This document shows, in pieces, positions 1-8,175 of a stretch of 46,228 nt of DNA (the first letter of the stretch is position 1; each line of letters begins with the position of its first letter). The position numbers were made by a program, and so were the translations under genes. The notes under the pieces are model-generated. The model ran no database searches and was not told the DNA's origin. It saw only the letters and a program-made list of their open reading frames with translations. The stretch is taken from the NCBI GenBank assembly GCA_903928075.1, contig CAIYPD010000107.1:1-46228 (forward strand). The letters run 5' to 3'. The stretch comes from Candidatus Firestoneibacteriota bacterium. Lineage in GTDB: Bacteria > Oederibacteriota > D2-FULL-39-29.

Positions 1-196
1 ATGCTCTTAAAGAGCCCCGATAGATGACTGAAGACCAAGTGAAATTAATGTAAATAAAAGCATGAAAGGCAAAACAAAAAGTGAAACTTGCTAATTGGCT
101 ATGGAAGGAGTTTTGGCAAACGCATTTATTTTTGCCCTGGGAGGATTGTTGCGTCTTGACAAACTTTTACATAGATGACAGAATAGGAGGAAATAA

Positions 197-724
197 TTGA
201 TTGAAATAAAAGAATTAGACAGGAAGAATGCGCAGCACCTCAATAAATGTGATGAAGAATTTACTATTTCATCCGTTTATGAGATTTCTTTCATTGCCGG
301 GCGGTTTGAATTAAAAGAAAAAGCGGTAAAACTGTATAAAAAGAAATATGAAAGCACAAAAGTAAATATTGAAGAGTTTATAAAGAATCCGAAGAAAACT
401 GTCATATTTGCTTTTTTTGATGGGAAATTAGCGGGAGAAGTTATTCTTGAGAAACACTGGAATAATTATGTGCGGCTGGAGATAGCCATTAAAGCGGCTT
501 ATCGCAGGAGGGGGGCCGGAAGAATGCTTATGGACTGCTCAAAGAAGTGGAGCAGAGCGAACGGTTTTCCGGGAATAATGGCAGAAACGCAAAACACTAA
601 TGTAGCCGCTTGTAAATTTTACAAAACTAACGGTTTTAAAATAGGCGGTATTGATACCGAACTATACAAAGGTATAAATAAGGACAGCGTAGAAACGGCA
701 ATCTTCTGGTATTATAAGTTTTAA
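197..724 (+). CDS. GNAT N-acetyltransferase, streptothricin-acetyltransferase-like
   Basis: This 175-residue protein has the GNAT fold, which transfers acetyl from acetyl-CoA to an amine. The CoA-binding motif A is visible as the run RRRGAGRMLM near residues 100-110. It is followed by an ETQNTN segment and a CKFYKTNGF segment, and the protein ends in an FWYYKF tail. From memory, that order and the C-terminal tail resemble Sat-type streptothricin acetyltransferases. The N-terminus (ELDRKN, then a CDEEF segment) also fits that subfamily. The start is TTG at 197, with AGGAGG six bases upstream. The next gene follows after 40 bases. The substrate cannot be read from sequence. Sat-like GNATs are often annotated as resistance genes without evidence, so drug resistance should not be assumed. 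Confidence 0.8.
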   Translation: MIEIKELDRKNAQHLNKCDEEFTISSVYEISFIAGRFELKEKAVKLYKKKYESTKVNIEEFIKNPKKTVIFAFFDGKLAGEVILEKHWNNYVRLEIAIKAAYRRRGAGRMLMDCSKKWSRANGFPGIMAETQNTNVAACKFYKTNGFKIGGIDTELYKGINKDSVETAIFWYYKF

Positions 725-764
725 GAAAGCTGAAAAATTCTTGATTTACAAAAAGGAGCGGCAA

Positions 765-1037
765 ATGAAAGACCTAAAGATCTCGCTTAATAAACATTGT
801 ACATGTACGCAACCTCAATGTCCCATCTGGGGCAATTGTGTTCTGTGCGTTCAGAACCACCTTGAGCATAAAAGGCATATTCCTGAATGTATCCAGGATA
901 TTCTTCGGCCGGCAGTTTTTGATCTTTGTCAGCAAATGGAGCTGAACGCTACGGAAGCAAGGCCAAAACCTCCCTCCTGGAAAAAATTTGATCGGAAAGG
1001 TCATGTAAAGAAATCAAAGGAAAGACACAGTAAGTAG
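765..1037 (+). CDS. small Cys-rich protein, DUF6485-like
   Basis: A 90-residue protein with a cysteine cluster in its first half (C-x-C-x4-C, a CVLC pair, then a further Cys and a PEC). This looks like a zinc- or iron-sulfur-binding knuckle. The second half is basic and rich in Lys, Arg and Pro. The layout resembles the small cytosolic family annotated DUF6485, but I recall that only by pattern. An in-frame TTG exists at 741, but the ATG at 765 has AAGGAG in the right place and is preferred. It may be co-transcribed with the upstream acetyltransferase and it converges on the gcvT-glyA gene. No function can be assigned. Confidence 0.65.
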   Translation: MKDLKISLNKHCTCTQPQCPIWGNCVLCVQNHLEHKRHIPECIQDILRPAVFDLCQQMELNATEARPKPPSWKKFDRKGHVKKSKERHSK

Positions 1038-1087
1038 AAAATTACAATTGACTGGTTTTTCATGCATGGCTTGACAAAATAATGAAA

Positions 1088-3736
1088 CTATAATAAGCCG
1101 TGGAGTTTTTGAATCTTCTCGGCGATTTCGGGTTCTTTGAAGCAGAATTGTAGTTCCAGGAATTTTGAACGCAGGAGTTTTACTTCTTCTTTAACCGGTT
1201 TTCCGTCTATACAATCCTTTATCAATTGCGCAAGCTCTTTAAAATCATTTTCTTTCATGCCGAATCTGGTCATTTCGGAAGAGCCCAGACGGATAGCGCC
1301 TGAAGCCGTAAAACCTTCTTCTTCCGGCGTGGCCTGGTAGTTAACAATTATATTATTTTCTTCCAGGCGTTTTGCGGTCTCCGGGCCTTTAGCGTAACCC
1401 ACATTGACTATCACCTGATGGGTTTCGGTAAAGGAAACTTTGGAGTCCCCTGCTACATCCAGCCCCAGGTCTTTTAAGGCTTTTGCCAGAACTTTTGCGT
1501 TGGTAATAACTTTTTCCTGATACTCGTCTTTAAACTCATTCATTTCGTATGCTGACATTAAAAGACCCAGGAGAGTTCCCAGATGGTGATTGGAGACGGA
1601 ACCCGGGAAGATGCGGTTTTCAATTGCTTCCCATAATTTGAAGTTGTCTTCTTTTGGGGTAAAGCCGGAAGCAATAATCCCTCTTTGCGGGCCGAAGAAA
1701 GTTTTATGAGTGGAGCCCGTGACGATATCAGCTCCGTCTTTAAACGGCTCCTGGAAGTACGGGCCGATCAGGCCGAGTACATGAGCCATATCGTACATAA
1801 CAATAGAGGTTATTCCCTGCGCCCGGATAAAGTCTTTTATTTCTCCCACCGGTTCCGGATGAAGTACCATGGATTTTCCAAAGATTATAAGTTCAGGCTT
1901 AAAATCCGCCACCAGTTTTTTTGCCGCATTTACATCTATTTTGTAAGGGTTTTCCGCAAGTGTAGGAAAATTAATTATAGAAGGCTTTTCTGTTTTTGGG
2001 TCAATACGGATAAAATTATTCAACGCACCCATCGGCTGGGCTGAAAGATGCCCTCCCCGGATTATATGGTTATTCATAACATATTCCAGGCGCCGGGTTT
2101 CAGCTTTTCTGTTATCCCGGTTTATGTAATCGAGCATTGCCGCGAAAACCGCCATGTTCGCCATCTGCCCGGAAATGGCCCGGGCTTCGACATTTTCACA
2201 GCCCAGATATTTTTTGAATTCAAGGCCGATGAGATTTTCAGTTTCTTGAATAAAATCTGTACCCTGATAATAAAAAACCTCAGCATCATAGAAAGATTTT
2301 ACCTTTTTGTGCTCGCCGTACCGGAAAGCCGGATCCATTACCGTAAGCAGCCTGGTTGCCGGCGACTGGGTCTGTTCCGAAGGGATGAGATTTATACATT
2401 CCTTCTGGCGCCAGATTGTGTTTTGAAAAGCTTTTTCTAAAAGTTCCCCGGCTTTTTGCTGAGAGGAGGCAGGCGGTCTATTTATTTCTGGAGCCGGAGC
2501 GTGTTCCGCCAGAATAGGCCGGGCGTAAGGAGGAGCGTCGCTTCTTAGATGCCATTTTACTATAACCGCGTCGGCTTTTACTCCCCGGATATCAATTTGT
2601 ATCATGTCCCCTTCAGTGACCGTGGAATCAAGGAGGGCAAGGCCTATGGCACGCATTGAATGTTCTTCCGAGGGCTTTGAAAAAACCCCTGTACCGTGAG
2701 TTTTAAAATAGGGTATCATCGTGCCGCTGGTTACATAGCCGGCCTGGTTTCCGTCTTTTAGAACCATAAAGCCCTGGCGCGCAATACCTCTTCCTATAAC
2801 TGCAAAGGGCAGCACTCTTTTTGGTAAAGTTTTTATATCTGAATAATCCTGTTTGATAAATTTTTTAAGCGCCTCAAACTGTTTTACCAGCGCGTCTTTC
2901 CCGATAAAATTTTCTTTCGAAGGGGAAAAACTCACCGCAAATTTAGCCAAAGGCACGGAAAAAATAGGAATTTCTTTCCCTTCTTTATCGACACCCAACT
3001 CGTGGCCGTAAAGAGGAAGTCCGCTTTCCAGGCGCAGAGTATCCCGGGCGCCAAGGCCAATAGGAGAAGCGCCTTTTTCAATCAGGGTATCCCAGAGTTT
3101 AAGCGCATTTTCCCGGGCAACAAAAATCTCAAAACCCAAAGGCTCGCCGGTGTACCCGGTTCTGGCTACAAGCACTTTATTGTTGTTTATTTTTACGGAA
3201 CTTATGGAGTTTTTAACCGGCTCCGGTATTTTTCCTTCTTCCAAAAGAGAGTTAAGGATCTCTTTTGACTTGGGGCCCTGAAGGGAAAGCATGGCGATCT
3301 CTATAGATTTATCTTCTACTTCCACGCCACCAGTGTATCTTTTTGCAATATGGGAAAGGTGTTCCCAGTCCCGGAGTTGATTCCCGGCGTTGGCCACAAG
3401 AATGTATTCATTCGGAGAAAATTTATAGAGATAAGCGTCGTCAAGAGCTCCGCCGTTTGCATTTTGGATAAATGTGTATTGAGCCTGATTTACCTCAAGA
3501 GCTGCGGCATTGTTGGTAAGAATATGCTGTAAAAAAAGAAGGGAATTTTTACCGCGGACTATAAAACGGCCCATGTGGGAAACATCGAAAAGGCCGGCGG
3601 ATTTTCTGGTTTGTAGATGTTCTTCTATGATTCCGCGCGGGTAGTTAAGCGGCATATTCCAGCCGCCAAAATCGGTCATGGTGGCTGAAAGTGCGACATG
3701 CCTGTCGTAAAAAATAGTTTTTAAAAGCTCAACCAT
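1088..3736 (-). CDS. gcvT-glyA: GcvT-SHMT fusion: aminomethyltransferase joined to serine hydroxymethyltransferase
   Basis: An 882-residue two-domain enzyme. Residues 1 to about 400 are a glycine cleavage T-protein: FGGWNMPLNYP at the N-terminus, DVSHMGRF, an ARTGYTGE segment, then the GcvT C-terminal barrel. A Pro/Ala-rich linker of about 30 residues follows. Residues from about 430 to the end form a PLP enzyme of the serine hydroxymethyltransferase type. It keeps the PSE segment near the start, GGHL, the PLP-ring D-x-AH pair (YDMAH) and the Schiff-base lysine K678 in STHKT. The SHMT half is divergent from textbook GlyA. Both activities exchange one-carbon units between glycine, serine and tetrahydrofolate, so the fusion couples related folate chemistry. 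The ATG has GGAG seven bases upstream. The gene is alone on the minus strand, and no GcvH or GcvP is nearby. Confidence 0.9.
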   Translation of the reverse strand: MVELLKTIFYDRHVALSATMTDFGGWNMPLNYPRGIIEEHLQTRKSAGLFDVSHMGRFIVRGKNSLLFLQHILTNNAAALEVNQAQYTFIQNANGGALDDAYLYKFSPNEYILVANAGNQLRDWEHLSHIAKRYTGGVEVEDKSIEIAMLSLQGPKSKEILNSLLEEGKIPEPVKNSISSVKINNNKVLVARTGYTGEPLGFEIFVARENALKLWDTLIEKGASPIGLGARDTLRLESGLPLYGHELGVDKEGKEIPIFSVPLAKFAVSFSPSKENFIGKDALVKQFEALKKFIKQDYSDIKTLPKRVLPFAVIGRGIARQGFMVLKDGNQAGYVTSGTMIPYFKTHGTGVFSKPSEEHSMRAIGLALLDSTVTEGDMIQIDIRGVKADAVIVKWHLRSDAPPYARPILAEHAPAPEINRPPASSQQKAGELLEKAFQNTIWRQKECINLIPSEQTQSPATRLLTVMDPAFRYGEHKKVKSFYDAEVFYYQGTDFIQETENLIGLEFKKYLGCENVEARAISGQMANMAVFAAMLDYINRDNRKAETRRLEYVMNNHIIRGGHLSAQPMGALNNFIRIDPKTEKPSIINFPTLAENPYKIDVNAAKKLVADFKPELIIFGKSMVLHPEPVGEIKDFIRAQGITSIVMYDMAHVLGLIGPYFQEPFKDGADIVTGSTHKTFFGPQRGIIASGFTPKEDNFKLWEAIENRIFPGSVSNHHLGTLLGLLMSAYEMNEFKDEYQEKVITNAKVLAKALKDLGLDVAGDSKVSFTETHQVIVNVGYAKGPETAKRLEENNIIVNYQATPEEEGFTASGAIRLGSSEMTRFGMKENDFKELAQLIKDCIDGKPVKEEVKLLRSKFLELQFCFKEPEIAEKIQKLHGLL

Positions 3737-4112
3737 GATTTTCTCCGGAAAATATATTTTTTGCCTGACTTTTTATAAAAGAAAACCATATTTCAGGCAG
3801 AAAAATTATGTGAAAACCGGCTTTGATGCAAGTGCTTTCTATATATTAACTAAAAAGGCAGTGAAAAGCAATATAATAGATAATTGTGCTTATTGGTATT
3901 TTCTTCTGCCGGGGAAATTCTTGAAAATGTTTTTAAGAACGCTGACTAATAGAGTGAAAAACATTTCCCGCCAGAGTGAAGAACTCAATAACTTTTCCTT
4001 AACTCAGGCGCTGTAATCTTAAAATTTTAAACTGTAAAAGTGTTGTTTTATAGGTCATTTTAAGGTAAAATATTATCAATGTCTGAAGCGAGAAATAAAT
4101 GGAGGTAAATTT
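3737..4112. other. 376-bp divergent intergenic region without a convincing gene
   Basis: This gap separates the start of the minus-strand gcvT-glyA gene from the plus-strand aminotransferase. A 93-codon open frame crosses it, but its product is a Phe/Tyr/Lys-rich string typical of AT-rich noncoding DNA and its ATG has no ribosome-binding site. The right edge holds the aminotransferase promoter. I see no RNA gene or strong hairpin here. Confidence 0.6.
4042..4071 (+). promoter_or_regulatory. sigma-70-type promoter for the aminotransferase
   Basis: TTGTTT at 4042-4047 and TAAAAT at 4066-4071 are separated by 18 bp, about 40 bp before the ATG. The gene has its own GGAGG ribosome-binding site, so transcription starting near 4078 is plausible. 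Confidence 0.45.
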
Positions 4113-5303
4113 ATGCAATTGGCAAACAGAATGAGCAGACTTGGTACCGAAACGGCATTCGAAATGAGTGCTTTAGTCGGAAAACTACGGCGTGAAGGCA
4201 AGGATATAATTACTTTTGGAATAGGCGAGCCTGATTTTGACACCCCAAAAAATATTAAAGATGCCTGTATAAAGGCGCTAAATGAAAATCAAACTCATTA
4301 TACTACCAGCAACGGTATTTTACCCTTAAGGCAGGCTATTGCTAAAGCCGCCGGAGAGTTCCGTAAAATGGAATTCGACCCCGAAGAAGTAATAGTTTCC
4401 TCTGGCGCAAAGCATATACTTTATGATGTGGTGACCGTACTGGTAAATGAGGGCGACGAGGTAATTTATCCCAATCCCGGCTATCCTATTTATGAATCTG
4501 TGGCTAATTTCGTCGGTGCTAAGTCCGTGGCCCTGCCGCTCTGGGAGAACAAAGATTTCTCTTTTGATGTGAATGACCTGAGAAAAATTGTAAATAAAAA
4601 AACAAAGATGATAATTCTTAATTCTCCGCAAAATCCTACCGGCAGCGTGCTTTCGCTCAAGGATCTTGAGGATATTGCCGAACTTGCCAGAAAATATAAC
4701 TGCTGGATAATGACGGACGAAATTTACAGCAGGATACTATATGACGGTAAATTTATTTCAATTGCTTCTTTGCCCGGCATGAAAGAAAGAACTATCATTG
4801 TGGACGGATTTTCTAAGACATTCGCTATGACCGGCTGGCGTCTTGGCTACGGTATTATGCCTAAAGAGCTTGCGGTTTATATTTCCAAACTGGAGAATAA
4901 CACAAACTCCTGTGTTAATACCTTCGCGCAGTACGGGGCAATTGAAGCCATTTCCGGAGATCAAACAGCTATGGATAAAATGCAGGTCGAGTACAGGAAG
5001 AGACGCGACCTTATAGTAAAGCTTTTAAATGATATTAAGGGTTTTTCCTGTAAAAGCCCAAAAGGCGCTTTCTATGCGTTTCCGAATGTAACCGGGGCCT
5101 GTAAAAACCTGGGTTTTAAGGATGCTAAAGAACTGCAGGGCTATATTCTTGATAAGGCGGGTGTTGCGGTCCTTGCACGCACCTATTTTGGACCTAAAAA
5201 TGAAGGTGAGACCGAGGAGTATGTGCGACTCTCTTATGTGACCTCAACTGATACCATTGAAAAAGGTTTGGCAAGAATTAAAAAAGTTATCGAAAACAGG
5301 TAG
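4113..5303 (+). CDS. class I PLP-dependent aminotransferase (aspartate aminotransferase-like)
   Basis: A 396-residue fold-type I aminotransferase that moves an amino group between an amino acid and a 2-oxoacid. Visible signatures are the N-terminal GIGEPDFDTP, the NSPQNPTG block, DEIYS, and the PLP lysine K235 in the SKTFAMTGWRLGY segment; the C-terminal substrate arginine lies in EEYVRLSY. These fit the class I subgroup (AspC/AspB-like) of about 390 residues. GGAGG sits just before the ATG. Aspartate, aromatic amino acids and branched-chain amino acids are all used within this family, so the substrate is open. The neighbouring CBS-GGDEF gene begins 49 bases later and may share the transcript. 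Confidence 0.88.
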   Translation: MQLANRMSRLGTETAFEMSALVGKLRREGKDIITFGIGEPDFDTPKNIKDACIKALNENQTHYTTSNGILPLRQAIAKAAGEFRKMEFDPEEVIVSSGAKHILYDVVTVLVNEGDEVIYPNPGYPIYESVANFVGAKSVALPLWENKDFSFDVNDLRKIVNKKTKMIILNSPQNPTGSVLSLKDLEDIAELARKYNCWIMTDEIYSRILYDGKFISIASLPGMKERTIIVDGFSKTFAMTGWRLGYGIMPKELAVYISKLENNTNSCVNTFAQYGAIEAISGDQTAMDKMQVEYRKRRDLIVKLLNDIKGFSCKSPKGAFYAFPNVTGACKNLGFKDAKELQGYILDKAGVAVLARTYFGPKNEGETEEYVRLSYVTSTDTIEKGLARIKKVIENR

Positions 5304-5352
5304 ATGTAGATTTCTGTTTAATGTGATGTAAGAATAAGGTGAGGAGAAATAT

Positions 5353-6300
5353 TTGAAGATACAAAATTTAATGTCCAGGTCGGTTATTACGGCAAATGCA
5401 AATACACCTATCAGTGAAATCTGTGCCTTGATGGAAAAGCACAGGATAGGGTCTATAGTTATTCTAAAAGATAAGTTCCCGCAAGGCATTATTACCGAAA
5501 GAGATATTGTAAGTTTCATAGGCCAAAACGGGAGCAATCCGTTGTCCTTTAAAAGGGCCGGCGACCTTATGCATTCACCGGTATTTACAATGTCACCAAA
5601 GCATGAGACCAGGGCTGCCCTGCAATTTATGGCCTCAAAGCGGATAAGAAGACTCCCCATCACCGATAACAAGCGTCTTGTGGGTATTATTACCTACGGA
5701 GATATTATCCGGGAAATACAGAAGGACCTGGCGGAAGCCCAGATTAAAACTCAGCAGCTAAAAACAGAAGTTGTAGAAGCGCAAAAGAAAACCCAGCAAC
5801 TAAAAACGGAAGTGGCCAGAGACGGGCTCACGCATGTTTTTACCCAGAAACATTTTAAGACGCTCCTGGAGCGCGAAGTGGAAAGGGTTAAGCGTTATGG
5901 CGGCCTGCTTTGCCTGCTGATGATAGATGTGGATCATTTTAAAAAAATCAACGATACTTACGGCCATGACGCGGGCGACTATATTCTCATCAAGGTAACG
6001 GAGCTTATCAGAAAAAACACCAGAAAGATTAACACTATAGGACGCTATGGCGGCGACGAGTTTTCAATTATTGCTCCTATTTCGGATGTGGAAAGTGCCC
6101 GGCGTCTCGGGGAACGGTTGAGACAGTTTGTGAGCCAGACAAAATTTAATTACCACGGGAAAATAATAAGGGTTACCCTGAGTGTCGGCGTCGGATCCTG
6201 GGACAAATCTATTATTGACGGTAGAGGGATGATTGTGAAAGCCGATAAAGCGCTTTACAAATCAAAACACGCCGGTAGAAACGCAGTAAGTGTGGAATGA
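5353..6300 (+). CDS. CBS-pair diguanylate cyclase (CBS-CBS-coiled coil-GGDEF)
   Basis: A 315-residue soluble signalling protein. Residues 1-125 are two CBS motifs (ITANANTPISEICALM; then HSPVFTMSPKHE and RRLPITDNKRLVGIITYGD), a Bateman module that usually binds adenine nucleotides. Residues ~129-156 form a coiled-coil linker made of a 14-residue unit repeated twice. Residues ~160-315 are a GGDEF domain with an intact active site at 233-237, so it should make cyclic di-GMP from two GTP. The usual product-inhibition RxxD five residues before GGDEF reads RKIN, so that site looks broken. The start is TTG at 5353 with GAGGAG upstream. The stop overlaps the next gene in ATGA, indicating translational coupling. 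Confidence 0.92.
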   Translation: MKIQNLMSRSVITANANTPISEICALMEKHRIGSIVILKDKFPQGIITERDIVSFIGQNGSNPLSFKRAGDLMHSPVFTMSPKHETRAALQFMASKRIRRLPITDNKRLVGIITYGDIIREIQKDLAEAQIKTQQLKTEVVEAQKKTQQLKTEVARDGLTHVFTQKHFKTLLEREVERVKRYGGLLCLLMIDVDHFKKINDTYGHDAGDYILIKVTELIRKNTRKINTIGRYGGDEFSIIAPISDVESARRLGERLRQFVSQTKFNYHGKIIRVTLSVGVGSWDKSIIDGRGMIVKADKALYKSKHAGRNAVSVE

Positions 6301-6989
6301 GAAGAAAAACCCCGGAGAAACAAGAGCTCTGGAGTTTTAAAAAGGAATTGATCAGAAAGTCCATACATCTTTTTTCGGTAGTTTTTCTTGTTTCTTATGT
6401 GCTGGTTTCAAATTCGGTCAATCATAAAGTCGCGCTTCTTTTCCTCTCTTTTATGCTCATAATACTTTTTGAGCTTGAGTATGTGCGGCTGGAACTAGGG
6501 GAAAAAATTCCGTTCGTTAGAAAACTATGGGAATTCAGGCGCGACAAAGAAAAAAACCATATGGGCGGGGAGATTTATTTTCTTCTGGGTTCGATTATAT
6601 CTCTTGCCATCTTTGATTTGCGAATAGCGGCCACGGGTATTTTAATGGTTACTTTCGGGGATATGGCCGCGGCCGTGGTAGGGAGCAAATATGGCAGGCA
6701 TCCCTTACCTTTTTTAAAAGAAAAGGCCTGGGAAGGTTTTCTGGCGGAACTAGTTGTTAATATTTTTATAGGGTTTCTCTTGCTGCGTATTCCTGCCGGT
6801 GGAAGAATGTGGTGGGAGTATTCCTATGTGCCTGCGGGTGAACCCATGTGGCTTGTTATTATAGTAATGGCGGTTACCGCAACGGTAGTTGAAACCGCCG
6901 TGACAAAACTGGACGACAATCTTTTGGTTCCGGTAATTGCAGGCTTTAACGGAGAGATTGTATATTTACTGATTAGAGGCTCCTTTTAA
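6297..6989 (+). CDS. dolichol/phytol kinase-like integral membrane protein
   Basis: A 230-residue polytopic membrane protein with about six hydrophobic segments. The KELIRKSIHLFSVVF opening, the acidic/basic stretch FRRDKEKNHMGGEIYF and the motif TFGDMAAAVVGSKYGRHPLP match the SEC59/DGK1/VTE5 family of CTP-dependent lipid kinases and the related cytidylyltransferases. Members phosphorylate a long-chain alcohol or diacylglycerol at the cytoplasmic membrane. The start overlaps the previous stop as ATGA, so it is coupled to the diguanylate cyclase. The substrate here is unknown. Neighbouring isoprenoid genes (ispF, uppP) make a polyprenol plausible, but that is inference. Confidence 0.72.
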   Translation: MRRKTPEKQELWSFKKELIRKSIHLFSVVFLVSYVLVSNSVNHKVALLFLSFMLIILFELEYVRLELGEKIPFVRKLWEFRRDKEKNHMGGEIYFLLGSIISLAIFDLRIAATGILMVTFGDMAAAVVGSKYGRHPLPFLKEKAWEGFLAELVVNIFIGFLLLRIPAGGRMWWEYSYVPAGEPMWLVIIVMAVTATVVETAVTKLDDNLLVPVIAGFNGEIVYLLIRGSF

Positions 6990-7040
6990 GGGGCAATAAC
7001 TGCCTGCTAAAGCTTGGTTATAATTTTATGGGAGCGGGAT

Positions 7041-7529
7041 ATGTCTAAAAATCTTGTAGGACTTGGCATAGATATTCACAGGCTAAAGCGCGGGCGAAAT
7101 CTGATTTTGGGCGGAGTGCATATCCCCTTTTATCTTGGATTAGATGGGCACTCGGATGCCGATATTTTATGTCATTCAATCATTGATGCCCTGCTGGGCG
7201 CTTCCAATGAAGGAGATATCGGTGTTATTTTTGGCGTGGACCACCCGGAGTACAAAGATGCCTCCAGTCTTACTCTCCTTGAGCTTGTTTGGAAAAAACT
7301 AAAAAAAGAATACACCCTTGTAAATATTGATTCTGTAATAATGGCGGAAAAGCCGCATCTTTCACAGTATATTTCTGATATGAAATACAATATAGCAACG
7401 GTGCTTAAAATAAAAGCGGAGCAGGTAAGTGTCAAAGCGACAACGGCCAAGGCCCTGGGTGAAATCGGGCACCTGAAAGCGATGCAGGCGCAGGCAGTAG
7501 TCAGTTTAGAACGAAAGAGAAAGCACTAA
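7041..7529 (+). CDS. ispF: 2-C-methyl-D-erythritol 2,4-cyclodiphosphate synthase
   Basis: IspF cyclises CDP-methylerythritol 2-phosphate in the non-mevalonate isoprenoid pathway. The 162-residue length is normal. The metal ligands D11 and H13 (GIDIHRL), the HSDADILCHSIIDALLGA block and the KATTAKALG segment are all present. An in-frame ATG exists at 7014, but the ATG at 7041 has GGAG six bases upstream and gives the standard N-terminus. The last codons lie inside a dispersed repeat arm that also contains the stop codon. The rest of the pathway is not in the window. Confidence 0.93.
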   Translation: MSKNLVGLGIDIHRLKRGRNLILGGVHIPFYLGLDGHSDADILCHSIIDALLGASNEGDIGVIFGVDHPEYKDASSLTLLELVWKKLKKEYTLVNIDSVIMAEKPHLSQYISDMKYNIATVLKIKAEQVSVKATTAKALGEIGHLKAMQAQAVVSLERKRKH

Positions 7530-7666
7530 GGTCAAAATTCTAAGCACTAAACAGAAGCTTTGTAAGATATAAATAAGTAATAAAATATTATCAAAGTCTG
7601 TTCCTTTGTTCATAAATATACTGCAACGATTTTGTTTAGAATTTGGTGCTTTGATCTTAGTGCTTG
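7522..7666. repeat. inverted-repeat element, AT-rich arm family (copy A)
   Basis: The left arm (7522-7560) and right arm (7621-7666) are imperfect inverse copies. AAGCACTAAGGTCAAA on the left pairs with the complement of TTTGATCTTAGTGCTT on the right with one mismatch. The right arm contains GCAACGATTTTGTTTAG, which recurs near 29746 and (partly) 30738. The left arm covers the ispF stop codon and the right arm ends just before the ribosome-binding site of the HIT gene. Confidence 0.7.
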
Positions 7667-7674
7667 GAGTTAAC

Positions 7675-8121
7675 ATGTCCTGCTATTTTTGTGAACAAAT
7701 AAAGTCAATCAGGAAGACGGGTTCTTGCGATGGTTTTATTGCGGAGTTTAAAAGTTCTTATGTTATTCTCGGGCACGGACAGTACTTTAAAGGCTATTGC
7801 ATTCTTTTTACGAAAGACCACAAAGAACAGCTCGGAAAACTTTCGGAAAAAAACCAAAAAGTTTTATATGCGGATGTAATAACAGTCGCGGGCGCAATCG
7901 ACAGGGCCTTTAAGCCGGCTCGCATTAACTACGAAAATCTGGGAAACATTACGCACCATATTCACTGGCATATAATTCCGAGATACAAAAACGATCCTTA
8001 TAAAAAACTTCCTATCTGGCAGATTCCGGAAGGGAAGAGGAAAGGAAAGCTTACAAAGTTCCAACTGGAAGAGGTAAAGAAAAAATTGAAAAGATTTATG
8101 CAGCATTGTACTTTAGTTTGA
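7675..8121 (+). CDS. HIT-family nucleotide hydrolase/transferase
   Basis: A 148-residue histidine-triad protein. The triad H95-x-H97-x-H99 lies in the segment THHIHWHIIPRY, and the N-terminal CYFC pair could bind zinc as in some Hint/Fhit relatives. HIT proteins hydrolyse nucleoside phosphoramidates or dinucleoside polyphosphates through the middle histidine. A longer in-frame start exists at 7606, but the ATG at 7675 has GGAG five bases upstream and begins right at the conserved Cys pair. The upstream codons lie inside the dispersed repeat. The exact substrate is not readable. Confidence 0.88.
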   Translation: MSCYFCEQIKSIRKTGSCDGFIAEFKSSYVILGHGQYFKGYCILFTKDHKEQLGKLSEKNQKVLYADVITVAGAIDRAFKPARINYENLGNITHHIHWHIIPRYKNDPYKKLPIWQIPEGKRKGKLTKFQLEEVKKKLKRFMQHCTLV

Positions 8122-8175
8122 CGCGCGCCGGATAAAACAAAGCGCTGCGAAAGAAAAGTAAAAAAGGAAACCAAT

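Noticed and set aside
101-178. 25-codon open frame upstream of the first gene
   Set aside because: It has GGAAGG-like bases only inside the frame, no motif, and chance frames of this length are common.
156-184. Promoter TTGACA-17-CAGAAT before the first gene
   Set aside because: Transcription would begin after the AGGAGG at 185-190, which is the ribosome-binding site that defines the start.
197-724. Calling the GNAT gene a streptothricin resistance determinant
   Set aside because: Only the overall pattern and C-terminal tail match; the family is broad and there is no resistance-gene context.
3735-4016. 93-codon open frame in the gcvT-glyA/aminotransferase gap
   Set aside because: No ribosome-binding site, starts at the edge of the divergent gene, composition of AT-rich noncoding DNA, no recognisable motif.
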